Source: an uncultured Paracoccaceae bacterium (GTDB taxonomy: Bacteria; Pseudomonadota; Alphaproteobacteria; Rhodobacterales; Rhodobacteraceae). From it: a stretch of DNA of 64,000 bases. The notes under the pieces were generated by a model that was given only the letters and a program-made list of their open reading frames with translations, ran no database searches and was not told the DNA's origin. Below are positions 19,823-31,058 of this stretch, one piece after another (within the stretch, counting starts at the first letter, position 1; every line of letters starts with the position of its first letter). The translations under genes and the position numbers were made by a program. Where the stretch lies: the NCBI GenBank assembly GCA_947501355.1, contig CANMVA010000002.1, positions 248,001-312,000 on the forward strand. The letters are read 5' to 3'.

Positions 19823-20836
19823 CTATCCTTCTTTATCGGCGCCACCAAACAGGCCGGTCAGCGCGCGTTTCACCAAGTTCGTCACCGACGGACGACGGAC
19901 CGCACGGAAGGGCAGCGGGCGGCAGACCTCCATCGCGGCGACACCGACACGGGCGGTCAGCGCGCCGTTGACCACGCCTTCGCCGAACCGGCGCGAGACC
20001 TTGGCCAGAACGCCGCCCCCCGCGACCGATCCGATCAGATCATCGCCCACGGCCACAGCGCCCGTGGCCACAAGATGCGTCAACACCGACCGCGTCAACC
20101 GCCAGTTGCCCAGCGTGCCGGACCGACCGCCGTAAATCTCGGCGATCCGGCGGATCATGCGCAGGTTCGCGGTGAGCGCCGCGATCAGGTCAGCCAGTGC
20201 CAGCGGCACAATCGCGGTGACCGTGGCGACTTGGCGGGCGGCGGCTTCAACCTCGCGCCGGGCGGCTTTGTCGAGCGGGTCAAGCAGGTCCGTCTCCACC
20301 AGCCCCAGCAACCCGTCCGCGTCAAACACATCCCCTTGCTGTTCCGCGATCCGCGCGCGGCCCCACTCGGTCTCGGGGCGCGCTTTGTAAAGCGCCACGA
20401 TCTCTCCGGTGACCTTGCGCGCGGCCTTCAGATCGTCCGAGGCAATGGCTTCCTGTGCATCTGCGTGAATGGTGTCGAGCTTTTTCAGCCGCCCGAACGC
20501 GGCCAGTTCCTTGACCGCAATCGCCAGAAGGATCACGCAGAAGACGCCGATCAGGATAAGCGCGGTCAGGCCGAGAACCGGGTTGCGGTCCAGAAGGCCC
20601 ATCACGAAATCATACGCCGTGACCGAGGCCACAAAACCCACAAGTGCCACTAGAGCCGACCAGAACCACCGCGCCAGACGTGATGGTTTGCGCGCGGCCA
20701 GCGCGGCCATGGTCTGCATCGCCTGCCCTGTGGGCGCGGGGGCTGCCAGATCAGGCACCGGGGGGGCCGCCGCAGGCTCCGCCGCTTTCGCGTCCTCTAG
20801 CTCGATCAGGACCGGTCCGTCTTTGCGTGTGCTCAT
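19823..20836 (-). CDS. YcjF-like TIGR01620/DUF697 inner-membrane protein
   Basis: 337 residues. A Pro/Ala-rich N-terminus (about 1-50) is followed by two membrane helices at about 55-80 and 88-112, then a helical cytoplasmic region and the DUF697-type segment (AVGDDLIGSVAGGGVLAKVSRRFGEGVVNGAL). This is the family of E. coli YcjF, which always travels with the YcjX GTPase. The ATG overlaps the ycjX stop by four bases, and the oxidoreductase follows three bases later. Confidence 0.88.
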   Translation of the reverse strand: MSTRKDGPVLIELEDAKAAEPAAAPPVPDLAAPAPTGQAMQTMAALAARKPSRLARWFWSALVALVGFVASVTAYDFVMGLLDRNPVLGLTALILIGVFCVILLAIAVKELAAFGRLKKLDTIHADAQEAIASDDLKAARKVTGEIVALYKARPETEWGRARIAEQQGDVFDADGLLGLVETDLLDPLDKAARREVEAAARQVATVTAIVPLALADLIAALTANLRMIRRIAEIYGGRSGTLGNWRLTRSVLTHLVATGAVAVGDDLIGSVAGGGVLAKVSRRFGEGVVNGALTARVGVAAMEVCRPLPFRAVRRPSVTNLVKRALTGLFGGADKEG

Positions 20837-22254
20837 CTCAACCGATCCCCGATCAGAAACTCAGCCGCCTTGTCCAAACGGATATGGGGTGGCCCCTCCC
20901 CCGGCTTCAATGTCAGCCGCGCAGGCGCAAACGACATGATCTGGTAATCCTCATCCAGCCACGCCTCGGCGCCGTCACGGGCGGGACCCAGCAGATGCGC
21001 GGGGTCTTCGGGCAGTTCGCCGGGGTAAAAGGCGGCTTGCTTGCCCGTGTCCAGCAATGTGCCGCGCACGCAATCAAGGCTGCGGCCGTTGTGATCGAGC
21101 GTTTCCTCCACCGTGGCGCGCAGAGCCGCGATTGACATCGCGGCGGTCTGTGCGCCTGCGAAATCCGCGCGACGGCGGGCGTCAGCGGTCAGCGCCTGCA
21201 TGATCGCGGTCAGGCGCGGGTGTTGGCGGTGGTGCAAATGATCCGCTTTGGTGGCAGCAAAGAGAATTCTCTCTACCCGTCGCCCCCGAAAAAGCTGGGT
21301 CAGAAACGCATTTCGCCCCGGTTTGAACGCCCCGAGGATATCCGCCATCGCGCCCCGCATATCCTCAACCGCTTGCGGCCCCTTGTGGATCGCCCCGAGC
21401 GCATCGACCAGAACGACCTGCCGGTCGATCCGCGAAAAATGATCCCGAAAGAAGGGTTTCACGACGCGGGATTTATACGCCTCAAAACGCCGCTCCATCT
21501 CGCGGTAGAGCGATTTACGCGGAGCGGTGCCGGTCGGCGCTGGCAATGGCGCAAAGGTCAGCACAGGCGATCCGGCCATTTCTCCGGGCAGCAAAAAGCG
21601 CCCCGGGGTGCAGTCGTAGAACCCCGCCTGACGGGCATCCTGTAAGTATCGGGTAAAAGTATCGGCCAGTTCCTGCGCCACAGGCTCTTGTAGCTTGGCA
21701 GAGGAATCGGTCGATTTTACCAATGTTTCGAAGGCATTATGCTCCTCACGGGAAACGCCGCGCATCAGCGTCTCCTCGGACCATTGCGCATAGGACTTCT
21801 CCAGCAGCGCCAGATCGAGCAGCCATTCGCCGGGATAGTCCACGATATCCAGATGCACCGTGCGCGGCCCGCTGACGGCCCCCATAATGCCAGTTGGCTG
21901 CACTTTCAGTGACAGACGCAGCTGACTGACCGCACGGGTGCTGTCAGGCCAGCTTGGCGTGCTGTTGCTGAGCGCTGCCAAGTGTTTTTCATACTCGAAC
22001 CGCGGCACGGTGTCATCGGGTTGGGGCTGCAGATAGGCGCTGCGGATACCACCATTGGCGGCGGCCAGAAGCTGGGGCATTCGTCCGCGATCCAGCAGGT
22101 TGGCCACCAGCGAGGTGATGAACACCGTCTTGCCCGCACGGCTCAGCCCCGTCACGCCCAAACGGACGCGCGGGGTCGAGAACGGATCAGTCAGCGCGCT
22201 CGTGACCTGCTCGACACTGCGTGTCAGCCCATCTGCGATGGTGGAAATGACCAA
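20833..22254 (-). CDS. ycjX: YcjX-like P-loop NTPase
   Basis: About 473 residues. It has the Walker A motif GLSRAGKTVFITSLVANLL close to the N-terminus, the YcjX-specific DIVDYPGEWLLDLALL segment and the late ILFAATKADHLHH, a GTPase G4-like TKAD. YcjX proteins are induced with the phage-shock response in enterobacteria; their function is unclear. I place the start at TTG 22254 (ISTIADGLTRSVEQ follows), since the open frame upstream is low in family resemblance and reaches into truA. First gene of the three-gene minus-strand operon; divergent from truA. Confidence 0.85.
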   Translation of the reverse strand: MVISTIADGLTRSVEQVTSALTDPFSTPRVRLGVTGLSRAGKTVFITSLVANLLDRGRMPQLLAAANGGIRSAYLQPQPDDTVPRFEYEKHLAALSNSTPSWPDSTRAVSQLRLSLKVQPTGIMGAVSGPRTVHLDIVDYPGEWLLDLALLEKSYAQWSEETLMRGVSREEHNAFETLVKSTDSSAKLQEPVAQELADTFTRYLQDARQAGFYDCTPGRFLLPGEMAGSPVLTFAPLPAPTGTAPRKSLYREMERRFEAYKSRVVKPFFRDHFSRIDRQVVLVDALGAIHKGPQAVEDMRGAMADILGAFKPGRNAFLTQLFRGRRVERILFAATKADHLHHRQHPRLTAIMQALTADARRRADFAGAQTAAMSIAALRATVEETLDHNGRSLDCVRGTLLDTGKQAAFYPGELPEDPAHLLGPARDGAEAWLDEDYQIMSFAPARLTLKPGEGPPHIRLDKAAEFLIGDRLR

Positions 22255-22356
22255 AACTGCCCCCAAACCTTCTTTGTTATCCGCATAAACATAAGCGCGG
22301 CAGCGCGGCTTCGCTAGGGTATTGTCCCCGTCAAGGCAGCGGGTTACGGACGGGTC

Positions 22357-23130
22357 ATGCCTCGTTTTGCCTTCCAGATCGAATATCACGGCGCGCCGTT
22401 TGCCGGATGGCAGCGGCAGGCTGATCAACCCTCCGTGCAGGGCACGATCGAGGCGGCGCTGGCCAAGCTGGAACCGGGTCCACATACAATCGCCGCAGCA
22501 GGGCGCACAGATGCCGGGGTGCATGGGCTGGCGCAGGTCGCGCATGCGGATTTGCAGAAAGACTGGGATCCGTTTCGCCTGTCGGAGGCGCTGAACTTTC
22601 ACCTCAAGCCGCAGCCGGTGTCGATCTTGCAGGTCGCGCAAGTGTCTCAGGACTGGCACGCGCGGTTTTCAGCAGTAGAGCGGCGGTATCTCTTTCGGTT
22701 GTTGTCCCGGCGCGCACCCACCACCCATGACAAGGGGTTGGTCTGGCAGGTCGGCCACCCGTTGACCCTGGCTCCGATGCAGGAGGCGGCGCAGCATTTA
22801 CTGGGGCGGCATGACTTTACGACCTTCCGGTCGTCGATCTGTCAGGCCGACAGCCCCGTGCGCACCCTTGATGCGCTTGAGATCACGCATCACCCGGTTT
22901 CCCGCGGGGACGAGTTTCACTTTCATGTGCGGGCGCGGTCGTTCCTGCACAATCAGGTGCGCAGCTTTGTCGGTACGTTGGAACGTGTGGGTGCTGGCAA
23001 TTGGGCACCAGACGATGTCAAAGCAGCGCTGGAGGCACAGGATCGCGCCGCTTGCGGGCCAGTCTGTCCGCCAGAAGGGCTTTACCTGGCCGGGGTCCGT
23101 TATCCAGACGATCCGTTCACGCCGCGCTGA
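22357..23130 (+). CDS. truA: TruA, tRNA pseudouridine(38-40) synthase
   Basis: 257 residues. Isomerises uridines 38-40 in the tRNA anticodon stem. The catalytic Asp52 lies in [14 protein letters not shown]. The second-half motifs RYLFRLLSR and [17 protein letters not shown] are intact. Divergent from the ycjX gene and convergent with the DUF2254 gene, whose last 14 bases overlap its end. Confidence 0.96.
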   Translation: MPRFAFQIEYHGAPFAGWQRQADQPSVQGTIEAALAKLEPGPHTIAAAGRTDAGVHGLAQVAHADLQKDWDPFRLSEALNFHLKPQPVSILQVAQVSQDWHARFSAVERRYLFRLLSRRAPTTHDKGLVWQVGHPLTLAPMQEAAQHLLGRHDFTTFRSSICQADSPVRTLDALEITHHPVSRGDEFHFHVRARSFLHNQVRSFVGTLERVGAGNWAPDDVKAALEAQDRAACGPVCPPEGLYLAGVRYPDDPFTPR

Positions 23131-24370
23131 GTTGCTTGCGGGCCTGACGAAGACGCGCCTTGTCGGCCTCGGTCGGGAGCGCCTTATCACCGTGATCCTC
23201 CATCCGGTCCAGCATCTGAGCGGAAGCGTCTTTCATCTCGTCCGATCCGCCCTCGGCCAAGGTGATCAACGCTGCCTGCAAACGCAAAAGCACTTCGATC
23301 TGCCCGGCACCGTCGCGCATCAGGCCGTCAAAGGCGGTCTCCAGCAGTTCCGCCGGGCCAAACGCGCAGCAATAGATCGAGGCTTGTGTCTCAGCCTCCT
23401 CGGCAGGCTCGGTGTGCGACCACGTCCAAAGGCGGCGTTCCAGACGGATAATAACCTCCACCGCTGTGCCGGGATCGTTGATCCCCGGGGACAACGCTTT
23501 GCTGGCGGTCTCGCCTAGCACCTGAAGCGCGTAGCGGGGGTCTTGTTCGGGGCTGCGATTGCGCCCCAGCGCAAAATGTTTTGCAAGCTCCGCGCAGGTT
23601 TCCTCGTCAGCGTTGATCACCTGCGCCATCGGTTGACCTTCAAGGATCGTATCGCCCGGCAGCCGGGTCAGATAGACTTTAAAGCCCTTTTCTTCTGCCG
23701 CCTCGCTGAGCTGTTCGACATCAATGAACCGCAAATAGCCTGATGTGGGCGCAAGAACCGGATCCGTCCCCTCAGGGATCTGCCCCAGATCGGATAGACT
23801 GGTTGCACCAAGCGTGGGATAGCGCGCATGGGTGTCGAGGGTCTGACGCGCACGATCCTCGGCGACCGAGAGCGCATGATCGAGGCTGCTGAGGTCGCTG
23901 AGATGGTCGATCCAGCGCAGGATCGAGACAACAACAATGACGACAACCAGAACAGTTGCCACGAAGATAATCACTGAGGCGGCCGGGCTGTAGTATTCAG
24001 CGCGATAGAGGATAATCGCGACAAGCGCATAGGTGAAAGCACCCAGGAAGGTGGCAAGAACCGTTTGCGTGCGGGTGTCTTCCATCAACAAACGGTGGAT
24101 GCGCGGCGTGGTCTGATTGCCGATCGCGCGATGCGAGGTGACCATGACGCCGACGGAGAAGGTGGTGACCGCCAGCATGGAGTTCGCAAGGATCGTCAGG
24201 ATCGGAAGCGTCGCGCCGGCCGAAAAACGATCCTTGAATTCGTCGGGGATCAGCGGGTCGAAAAGCTCGGCGCTGAAGGCGGCGAGCACCGAAAGGACAA
24301 GGATCAGCGCGATGCGCACCCAGAGGATGCGACTGATGCGGCGCAGTTCAAAGAACGTTTTGGAAATCAT
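23117..24370 (-). CDS. DUF2254 membrane protein
   Basis: 417 residues. Four membrane helices are clear in the first half (about 15-38, 63-86, 108-130 and 138-160). A long cytoplasmic region follows with [22 protein letters not shown], typical of DUF2254. The start is set at [12 protein letters not shown] (ATG 24370). The function of the family is unknown. The 3' end overlaps truA tail-to-tail, and the 5' side faces the small secreted protein cassette across 345 bases that contain a double-hairpin repeat. Confidence 0.87.
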   Translation of the reverse strand: MISKTFFELRRISRILWVRIALILVLSVLAAFSAELFDPLIPDEFKDRFSAGATLPILTILANSMLAVTTFSVGVMVTSHRAIGNQTTPRIHRLLMEDTRTQTVLATFLGAFTYALVAIILYRAEYYSPAASVIIFVATVLVVVIVVVSILRWIDHLSDLSSLDHALSVAEDRARQTLDTHARYPTLGATSLSDLGQIPEGTDPVLAPTSGYLRFIDVEQLSEAAEEKGFKVYLTRLPGDTILEGQPMAQVINADEETCAELAKHFALGRNRSPEQDPRYALQVLGETASKALSPGINDPGTAVEVIIRLERRLWTWSHTEPAEEAETQASIYCCAFGPAELLETAFDGLMRDGAGQIEVLLRLQAALITLAEGGSDEMKDASAQMLDRMEDHGDKALPTEADKARLRQARKQLSAA

Positions 24371-24452
24371 GATGAAGACTGGGTCCTTCGGGCTGACGTT
24401 ATCCTGTGGAACGTATGGTTGGGTCGTTGGTTCCCATGGGAGGTGCGGGGGC

Positions 24453-24498
24453 AAAAACTCTTCAGAAGAGTTTTATCAAAAGTTTTCTGAAAACTTTT
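24453..24498. repeat. Double-hairpin interspersed repeat, copy 1
   Basis: Two palindromes in tandem: AAAACTCTTC / GAAGAGTTTT (24454-24474) and AAAAGTTTTC / GAAAACTTTT (24478-24498), three bases apart. The same pair recurs at 47574-47617 and 54045-54089. Here it lies between two divergent genes, so a simple terminator role does not fit this copy well. Confidence 0.9.
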
Positions 24499-24524
24499 AG
24501 CCCCTGCGCGGGGTATCCTCGCTT

Positions 24525-24715
24525 CACACCGCCGTTACCCAAATCACGCAATACTCCGTCACGGGCGTGTGATGTGCGTTCACGCACATATCACAGGATC
24601 ACCGTGCGCGTTTTCAGATCGCTCTCCCAATGCCATCTCTCTGTCATCGGAAGCGCAAACTTCCAAACACACACAAACACAAACGCAAACACAACACACA
24701 CAAAGGACTACCAAC
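24525..24715 (+). promoter_or_regulatory. Conserved upstream region of small secreted protein, copy 1
   Basis: 190 bases nearly identical to 54141-54326. It contains an inverted repeat GTGATGTGCG-TTCA-CGCACATATCAC (24568-24593) and ends in a CA-rich, G-poor stretch of about 55 bases just before AAAGGA and the ATG. Such a stretch should stay unfolded as mRNA and favour translation. The promoter itself was not pinned down. Confidence 0.6.
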
Positions 24716-24967
24716 ATGAAATTCGCTCTTATCTCCGCCCTCGTCGTCGCTGCAGCTCCGGCCTTCGCTGACGTCACTTCGCCTGCTGAAATCAACGCTG
24801 AGCACGGCTTTGAAACCAGCTTCATGGCTTCCAACGATCTGGGTAAGGTCTCCCCAGCCGAGATCGCCGGTGAAGGCAGCGTCGGCAACGACGTGATCTC
24901 GACCCAGAACGTGGACGTTCTGGTCAAGCTGGGCGTCACCTCGGCTGCTGAGCTGGCTGCACGCTAA
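24716..24967 (+). CDS. Small exported protein with V-S-x-A-E repeats, copy 1
   Basis: 83 residues. A clear signal peptide MKFALISALVVAAAPAFA is cleaved before Asp19, leaving a mature, acidic protein of about 65 residues that lacks cysteine. It holds three similar segments, VTSPAEINAEHG (20-31), VSPAEIAGEGS and VTSAAELAAR (C-terminus). I recognise no named family. A second gene at 54327 encodes 80 of 83 identical residues. About 17 base differences separate the coding regions and only three change the protein (E29D, T34S, M37V), which shows that the protein is under selection. AAAGGA lies 12 bases upstream of the ATG. It is a single-gene transcript ended by the terminator at 24991. Confidence 0.85.
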   Translation: MKFALISALVVAAAPAFADVTSPAEINAEHGFETSFMASNDLGKVSPAEIAGEGSVGNDVISTQNVDVLVKLGVTSAAELAAR

Positions 24968-24990
24968 GTCGTACCGCCATCCCACCACAA

Positions 24991-25027
24991 ACGGCCCTCA
25001 AGGTTCCTCCCGCCTTGAGGGTAGTTT
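24991..25027. terminator. Terminator of small secreted protein copy 1
   Basis: Stem CCCTCAAGG / CCTTGAGGG with a 9-base loop followed by a T-run (GTAGTTTTG). The convergent lectin-domain gene ends five bases beyond it, so the terminator is probably shared. Confidence 0.8.
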
Positions 25028-25031
25028 TGCG

Positions 25032-25382
25032 TCAGTAGAGTTCCCAATCGTCGTCATGCGTGAGAGAGCCGATGGCCGTCCATGTAGCACGGATGCGGGC
25101 GATGCGGGTGTCACCCCAGGTGCGAAAGACGATCTTGAAGTCCCCGGTGGTGACCTCTTCCGCCTGAATGTCGGCGCGCAGATTGGTGCTGCGATCCAGA
25201 TCCCACAGCGAGATTGCGACCTGCACGGTGGGCGGCTCAGAAAAGGGCACGCCAAAGCTCACGGGCGTGCGACGCTCGCGCGGGCCGGTGCCGGTCCACA
25301 TCTCGCCCCCGTTCTGATAGTCGGAAAAGAGCAGCTCTTCGCCTTGCTGCACCCCGACCGAATGTCCGCTTAACCGCTTCAT
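25032..25382 (-). CDS. H-type lectin domain protein
   Basis: 116 residues without a signal peptide. Most of the chain matches the H-type lectin fold: SFGVPFSEPPTVQVAISLWD, DFKIVFRTWGDTRIARIRATW. In animals this fold binds N-acetylgalactosamine; bacterial copies occur singly in Rhodobacterales and in some phages, with unproven ligands. It is convergent with the small secreted protein gene, stopping immediately after its terminator, and lies downstream of nothing obvious on its own strand. Confidence 0.75.
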   Translation of the reverse strand: MKRLSGHSVGVQQGEELLFSDYQNGGEMWTGTGPRERRTPVSFGVPFSEPPTVQVAISLWDLDRSTNLRADIQAEEVTTGDFKIVFRTWGDTRIARIRATWTAIGSLTHDDDWELY

Positions 25383-25438
25383 GTGGACCCCTTCACTGGG
25401 TCATAAATCTTAAAATTCCGGCAAAATTTGGGTCTTAA

Positions 25439-25467
25439 AATGAAAAGCCCCGCACGGGTGGCGGGGC
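25439..25467 (-). terminator. Terminator of the atp operon
   Basis: On the minus strand GCCCCGC-CACCCGT-GCGGGGC is followed by TTTTCATTTT, 21 bases after the atpC stop. A good Rho-independent terminator for atpHAGDC. Confidence 0.85.
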
Positions 25468-25488
25468 AGATCGGGATCAGGTGTCGCC

Positions 25489-25887
25489 TTAGACGCCCAG
25501 TTCAGCGCGCAGGGCTTCCATGTCAGCGACCAGCTTGTTGGCCGCGTCACGGGTGTCATCGGGCGCGTTGGACGCCGCCTCTGTCGCGTCGGCGATCAAT
25601 TGGGTGATCACGTCGGCGGTGACTTCCTCTGCGGGCATGGCGCGTTCGGCAAGCACCGAGGTTGCAGCCGGTGTCACCTCGGCAAAGCCGCCGGTCACGG
25701 CATAGCGGCTGGTTCCATCCGCGCCTGTCACGGTCAGAACACCAGGGCGCAGGGTCGTGATGACCGGCGCATGATCGGGCATTGCGGTCATATCGCCATC
25801 TGCACCCGGGATCTGCACCTCGGTCGCGGTGACCGAGGCGAGCTTGCGTTCCGGTGAGACCAGATCGAATTGCATCGTATCTGCCAT
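25489..25887 (-). CDS. atpC: ATP synthase F1 epsilon subunit
   Basis: 132 residues. A rotor subunit that joins gamma to the c-ring and can inhibit ATP hydrolysis. It begins [16 protein letters not shown] and carries the beta-sandwich motif [22 protein letters not shown]; a short helical C-terminus follows. Last gene of the F1 operon, three bases after atpD and just before the operon terminator. Confidence 0.95.
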   Translation of the reverse strand: MADTMQFDLVSPERKLASVTATEVQIPGADGDMTAMPDHAPVITTLRPGVLTVTGADGTSRYAVTGGFAEVTPAATSVLAERAMPAEEVTADVITQLIADATEAASNAPDDTRDAANKLVADMEALRAELGV

Positions 25888-25890
25888 GGT

Positions 25891-27336
<1,446 letters not shown>

Positions 27337-28218
27337 TTAGAGCGCCTCGGCGCCCGAGATAATTTCAATAAGTTCGCTGGTGATGACGGCCTGACGGGAG
27401 CGGTTGAACTCAATCGTCAGCTTGTCGATCATCTCGCCTGCGTTACGGGTCGCATTGTCCATCGCGGACATCCGGGCACCCTGTTCAGAGGCGCCGTTTT
27501 CCAGCAGAGCGGTGAAGATTTGCGTCGCGACCCCGCGCGGCAGCAGATCAGCCAGAATGGCCTCTTCGCTGGGCTCGTAGTCGTAAAGCGTGCTTTCAGC
27601 GGCGTCCCCGTCTTCGCTTTGCTCAAAGCTGGCGGGGATGATCTGCTTGGCGGTGGGCACTTGCGTGACCACGTTCACGAACTCTGCAAAGAAGATCGTG
27701 GCGACGTCGAACTCACCAGCGTCAAAGCGGGTCAGCACATCTTTCGCGATGCTTTGCGCGTCGGCATAGCCCACGCGTTTGACGTCGCTCAGATCGACAT
27801 GGCCGACGAAGTGATCGCCATAATCGCGCTTGATCGCATCGCGGCCTTTCTTGCCGACGGTAAGGATTTTCACCGTCTTGCCTTCAGCCACCAGTTTGGC
27901 GGCGTGGGTCTTGGCAAGTTTCGCGATGTTGCCGTTGAAGCCACCGCACAGACCACGCTCGGCGGTCATCACGATCAGCAATTGCGTCTGATCGCTGCCC
28001 GTCCCGGCCAGAAGCCGGGGCGCGCTGTCAGAGCCACCCACCGATTGCGCCAGCCCGGACATCACGGCGTTGAACCGTTCTGCATAAGGGCGTGCGGCCT
28101 CGGCGCTTTCCTGGGCCCGCCGCAATTTTGCGGCGGCCACCATCTGCATGGCCTTGGTGATCTTCCGAGTGCTTTTGACACTCTCGATCCTGTTTTTAAG
28201 GTCCTTCAGGCTAGGCAT
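27337..28218 (-). CDS. atpG: ATP synthase F1 gamma subunit
   Basis: 293 residues. The central shaft of F1. N-terminal [20 protein letters not shown] and C-terminal [20 protein letters not shown] are the conserved helices that form the coiled-coil rotor. It lies between atpA (12-base gap) and atpD. Confidence 0.97.
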   Translation of the reverse strand: MPSLKDLKNRIESVKSTRKITKAMQMVAAAKLRRAQESAEAARPYAERFNAVMSGLAQSVGGSDSAPRLLAGTGSDQTQLLIVMTAERGLCGGFNGNIAKLAKTHAAKLVAEGKTVKILTVGKKGRDAIKRDYGDHFVGHVDLSDVKRVGYADAQSIAKDVLTRFDAGEFDVATIFFAEFVNVVTQVPTAKQIIPASFEQSEDGDAAESTLYDYEPSEEAILADLLPRGVATQIFTALLENGASEQGARMSAMDNATRNAGEMIDKLTIEFNRSRQAVITSELIEIISGAEAL

Positions 28219-28230
28219 TGTCTGCCCCCC

Positions 28231-29769
28231 TTACGAAAAATCTGCGGCGAATTCGTCGAGAGCGGCTTTGATCTTGTCTTCCGCATCGCCTTTGATTTTC
28301 GGGTCCTCGTTGGTGATCATGTCCAGAAGGTCTTTGTGCTTGGAGCGCAGGTGGTTCAGCAGGCCTTGCTCGAACCGGCCAACGTCCTTGACGGCGATCT
28401 TATCAAGATAGCCTTTGGTGCCTGCGTAGATCACGCACACGATCTCGGCGTTGGTGAGCGGCGAATACTGCGGCTGCTTCATCAGCTCGGTCAGGCGGGC
28501 ACCACGGTTCAGCAGCTGCTGGGTTGCGGCGTCCAGATCGGAGCCGAACTGCGCAAAAGCAGCCATTTCGCGATACTGAGCGAGTTCCAGTTTGACCGGA
28601 CCGGCGACGGATTTCATCGCGTTGGTCTGGGCCGAGGAGCCCACGCGGCTCACCGACAGACCGGTGTTCACGGCGGGGCGGATGCCCTGGTAGAACAGCT
28701 CCGTCTCAAGGAAGATCTGGCCGTCGGTGATCGAGATCACGTTGGTCGGAATAAAGGCCGACACGTCGCCACCTTGGGTTTCAATGATCGGCAGCGCCGT
28801 CAGCGAGCCTGCGCCGTTGTCTTCGTTCAGCTTCGCAGACCGCTCCAGCAGGCGCGAGTGGAGGTAAAACACGTCGCCCGGATAGGCTTCACGGCCCGGC
28901 GGGCGGCGCAGCAGCAGCGACATCTGACGGTAGGACACGGCCTGCTTGGACAGGTCATCATAGACGATCAGCGCGTGGCGGCCATTGTCGCGGAAATGCT
29001 CGGCCATGGCGGTTGCAGCATAAGGGGCCAGGAACTGCATCGGCGCGGGGTCAGAGGCTGTTGCGGCCACGACGATCGAATATTCGATCGCGCCGGTCTC
29101 TTCGAGCTTCTTCACCAGCTGCGCCACTGTCGAACGCTTCTGGCCGATAGCCACGTAGACGCAGTAAAGCTTCTTGCTCTCATCGTCGCCTGCGGCATCG
29201 TTGTAGGACTTCTGGTTCAGGATGGTGTCGAGCGCGATCGCGGTCTTACCGGTTTGACGGTCACCGATGATCAGCTCGCGCTGGCCACGGCCAACGGGGA
29301 TCATGGCGTCCACGGATTTCAGACCCGTCGCCATCGGCTCGTGCACGGATTTACGCGGGATGATGCCCGGCGCTTTGACGTCTGCCACAGCGCGTTTCTT
29401 GGTCTTGATCGGGCCCTTGCCGTCGAGCGGGTTGCCCAGACCGTCGACAACGCGGCCCAGCAGTTCGTCACCGGCGGGCACGTCCACGATGGACTGGGTG
29501 CGCTTGACGGTGTCGCCTTCCTTGATCTCGCGGTCAGAGCCGAAGATCACGACGCCGACGTTGTCGCTTTCGAGGTTCAGGGCCATGCCCATGATGCCGC
29601 CCGGAAATTCGACCATTTCACCGGCCTGCACATTGTCCAGACCATAAACGCGGGCGATACCGTCGCCCACGCTCAGCACACGGCCTACTTCTGCGACTTC
29701 TGCTTCCTGACCAAAGTTCTTGATCTGATCCTTCAGGATCGCAGAGATTTCGGCTGCTTGGATACCCAT
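28231..29769 (-). CDS. atpA: ATP synthase F1 alpha subunit
   Basis: 512 residues. The non-catalytic nucleotide-binding subunit alternating with beta. P-loop [10 protein letters not shown] is at 169-178, and the signature [17 protein letters not shown] is near 370. The start codon shares one base with the atpH stop (TAATG), pointing to coupled translation. Confidence 0.98.
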   Translation of the reverse strand: MGIQAAEISAILKDQIKNFGQEAEVAEVGRVLSVGDGIARVYGLDNVQAGEMVEFPGGIMGMALNLESDNVGVVIFGSDREIKEGDTVKRTQSIVDVPAGDELLGRVVDGLGNPLDGKGPIKTKKRAVADVKAPGIIPRKSVHEPMATGLKSVDAMIPVGRGQRELIIGDRQTGKTAIALDTILNQKSYNDAAGDDESKKLYCVYVAIGQKRSTVAQLVKKLEETGAIEYSIVVAATASDPAPMQFLAPYAATAMAEHFRDNGRHALIVYDDLSKQAVSYRQMSLLLRRPPGREAYPGDVFYLHSRLLERSAKLNEDNGAGSLTALPIIETQGGDVSAFIPTNVISITDGQIFLETELFYQGIRPAVNTGLSVSRVGSSAQTNAMKSVAGPVKLELAQYREMAAFAQFGSDLDAATQQLLNRGARLTELMKQPQYSPLTNAEIVCVIYAGTKGYLDKIAVKDVGRFEQGLLNHLRSKHKDLLDMITNEDPKIKGDAEDKIKAALDEFAADFS

Positions 29770-30329
29770 TATCCGACCTCTTTCATAGTGTTCTGGAGTG
29801 CTGCAAGTTTCGAGCGGATCGACGTGTCGATCATCTTGGAACCCACTTTTACGATAAGACCGCCAATGAGGCTTTCATCGACGGTCGCATTGATCTTGAC
29901 GTCTTTACCGACGCTGGATTTGAGAGACTTCGCAAGCGCAGTTTCCTGCGTCTTGGTCAGTGCCTTGGCGGCCACCACATCGGCCGTCACTTCGCCTTTA
30001 TCTTCGGCAATAAGTGCGCGCAGGCTGGCAACCAGCTGAGGCAGCACGAACAGACGCCGGTTCTGCGCCATCAGCGCCAGCGTGTTGCCAAGGACGGGCG
30101 ACAGCTTCATCTTCTTGGCAATCGCGGTGATCGCGTCTTCCTGTTGCGACCGGCTGTAGACGGGCGAGTGGATCAGGTCGCGGAAATCCGCGCTCTCGTC
30201 CATCGCGGCGGCCAGCGCGTCGACATCGGTTTCAATGGCTTTGAGTTTCTTGCCCTCTTTGGCAAGTTCAAACACGGCAGTGGCATAGCGCGCGGCAATG
30301 CCAGTAGAGATCGAAGCTGGTTCGGACAC
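29769..30329 (-). CDS. atpH: ATP synthase F1 delta subunit
   Basis: About 186 residues. The peripheral stalk subunit holding F1 to the b subunits. It starts [20 protein letters not shown] and ends in the family segment [20 protein letters not shown]. The start is GTG at 30329; an in-frame ATG far upstream (30605) adds residues without family likeness. It is the first gene of the F1 operon. F0 genes are not here, as is usual in alphaproteobacteria where F0 sits at another locus. Confidence 0.94.
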   Translation of the reverse strand: MSEPASISTGIAARYATAVFELAKEGKKLKAIETDVDALAAAMDESADFRDLIHSPVYSRSQQEDAITAIAKKMKLSPVLGNTLALMAQNRRLFVLPQLVASLRALIAEDKGEVTADVVAAKALTKTQETALAKSLKSSVGKDVKINATVDESLIGGLIVKVGSKMIDTSIRSKLAALQNTMKEVG

Positions 30330-30617
30330 GTCCACCCTTCCGACTTTATTATGTGACCCCGTTCCCCACCCGGATCGGGCCGACAACAGGCTTGCGTGGC
30401 AAGTAGTGAGCCTTTGATTTATCTCAAGGCTGCAAAATCGTCGTGGATGTAGCAGAGCAAATCTGGCCCCGCAACCTCCCACGGTAAAAACCAGACATAC
30501 CCAAAACCCCTTATTTTCAAGCGCTTCGGCGGCCTGCGACCCTATGCGCCTGTGATTGCCTAATTTTCTTGCGCCTATGGGAGCGCAAACAGGCGATTCC
30601 TTCACTCAGGAATTGCA
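30330..30617. promoter_or_regulatory. 288-bp intergenic region before atpH
   Basis: No gene seen. It should hold the atp operon promoter. A weak hairpin ATTCCT-N6-AGGAAT at 30596-30613 may end the ridA transcript. Confidence 0.4.
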
Positions 30618-30977
30618 TTATTCGGTGGGTGGCGTCGCCGCGATCACGCAAATTTCCACCAGCAACTCCTGTCGGGCCATCCGCGCCTCGACACAGGCGC
30701 GTGCGGGTTTGCCCACATCGGCGACCCAGGCGTTCCAGACCTCGTTCATGGCGGCAAAGTCCTTCATGTCGCGGATGAAGACGGTGCAGCACAGTAGATG
30801 CCCCTTGTCGCTGCCCGCTTCGGCCAGCAGCGCGTCAATCTTGTCGCAGCAGCTTTGGGTCTGGCCTTTGATGTCTTCGCTGGTATCGGCGGCCACTTGA
30901 CCGGACAGATAGATCACTCCGTTATGCTGAACGATCTTGCTGGCGCGTTCGGATTGCGTTGTGCGTGTGATGGTCAT
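30618..30977 (-). CDS. RidA/YjgF family enamine deaminase-like protein
   Basis: 119 residues. The fold is that of RidA, which hydrolyses reactive enamine/imine intermediates from PLP enzymes. Motifs HNGVIYLSGQVAAD and PARACVEARMARQELLVEI hold the conserved arginine of active members. The start is at the ATG 30977 (MTITRTTQSERASK), with the ribosome-binding sequence GGGGAGACAGAG before it. It lies upstream of atpH on the same strand with a 288-bp gap, so a separate transcript is likely. Confidence 0.9.
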   Translation of the reverse strand: MTITRTTQSERASKIVQHNGVIYLSGQVAADTSEDIKGQTQSCCDKIDALLAEAGSDKGHLLCCTVFIRDMKDFAAMNEVWNAWVADVGKPARACVEARMARQELLVEICVIAATPPTE

Positions 30978-31058
30978 CTCTGTCTCCCCTTGTTGGGGTG
31001 GGCATACGCGGGCGGGACGGCCTCGACAAGGCGTGTCGCAGGCTCTAGCGATTGAGGC

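Noticed and set aside
24660-24712. CA-rich stretch as a microsatellite or low-complexity peptide
   Set aside because: It lies in the 5' leader of the small secreted protein gene, is conserved in the second copy, and is better explained as an unstructured leader.
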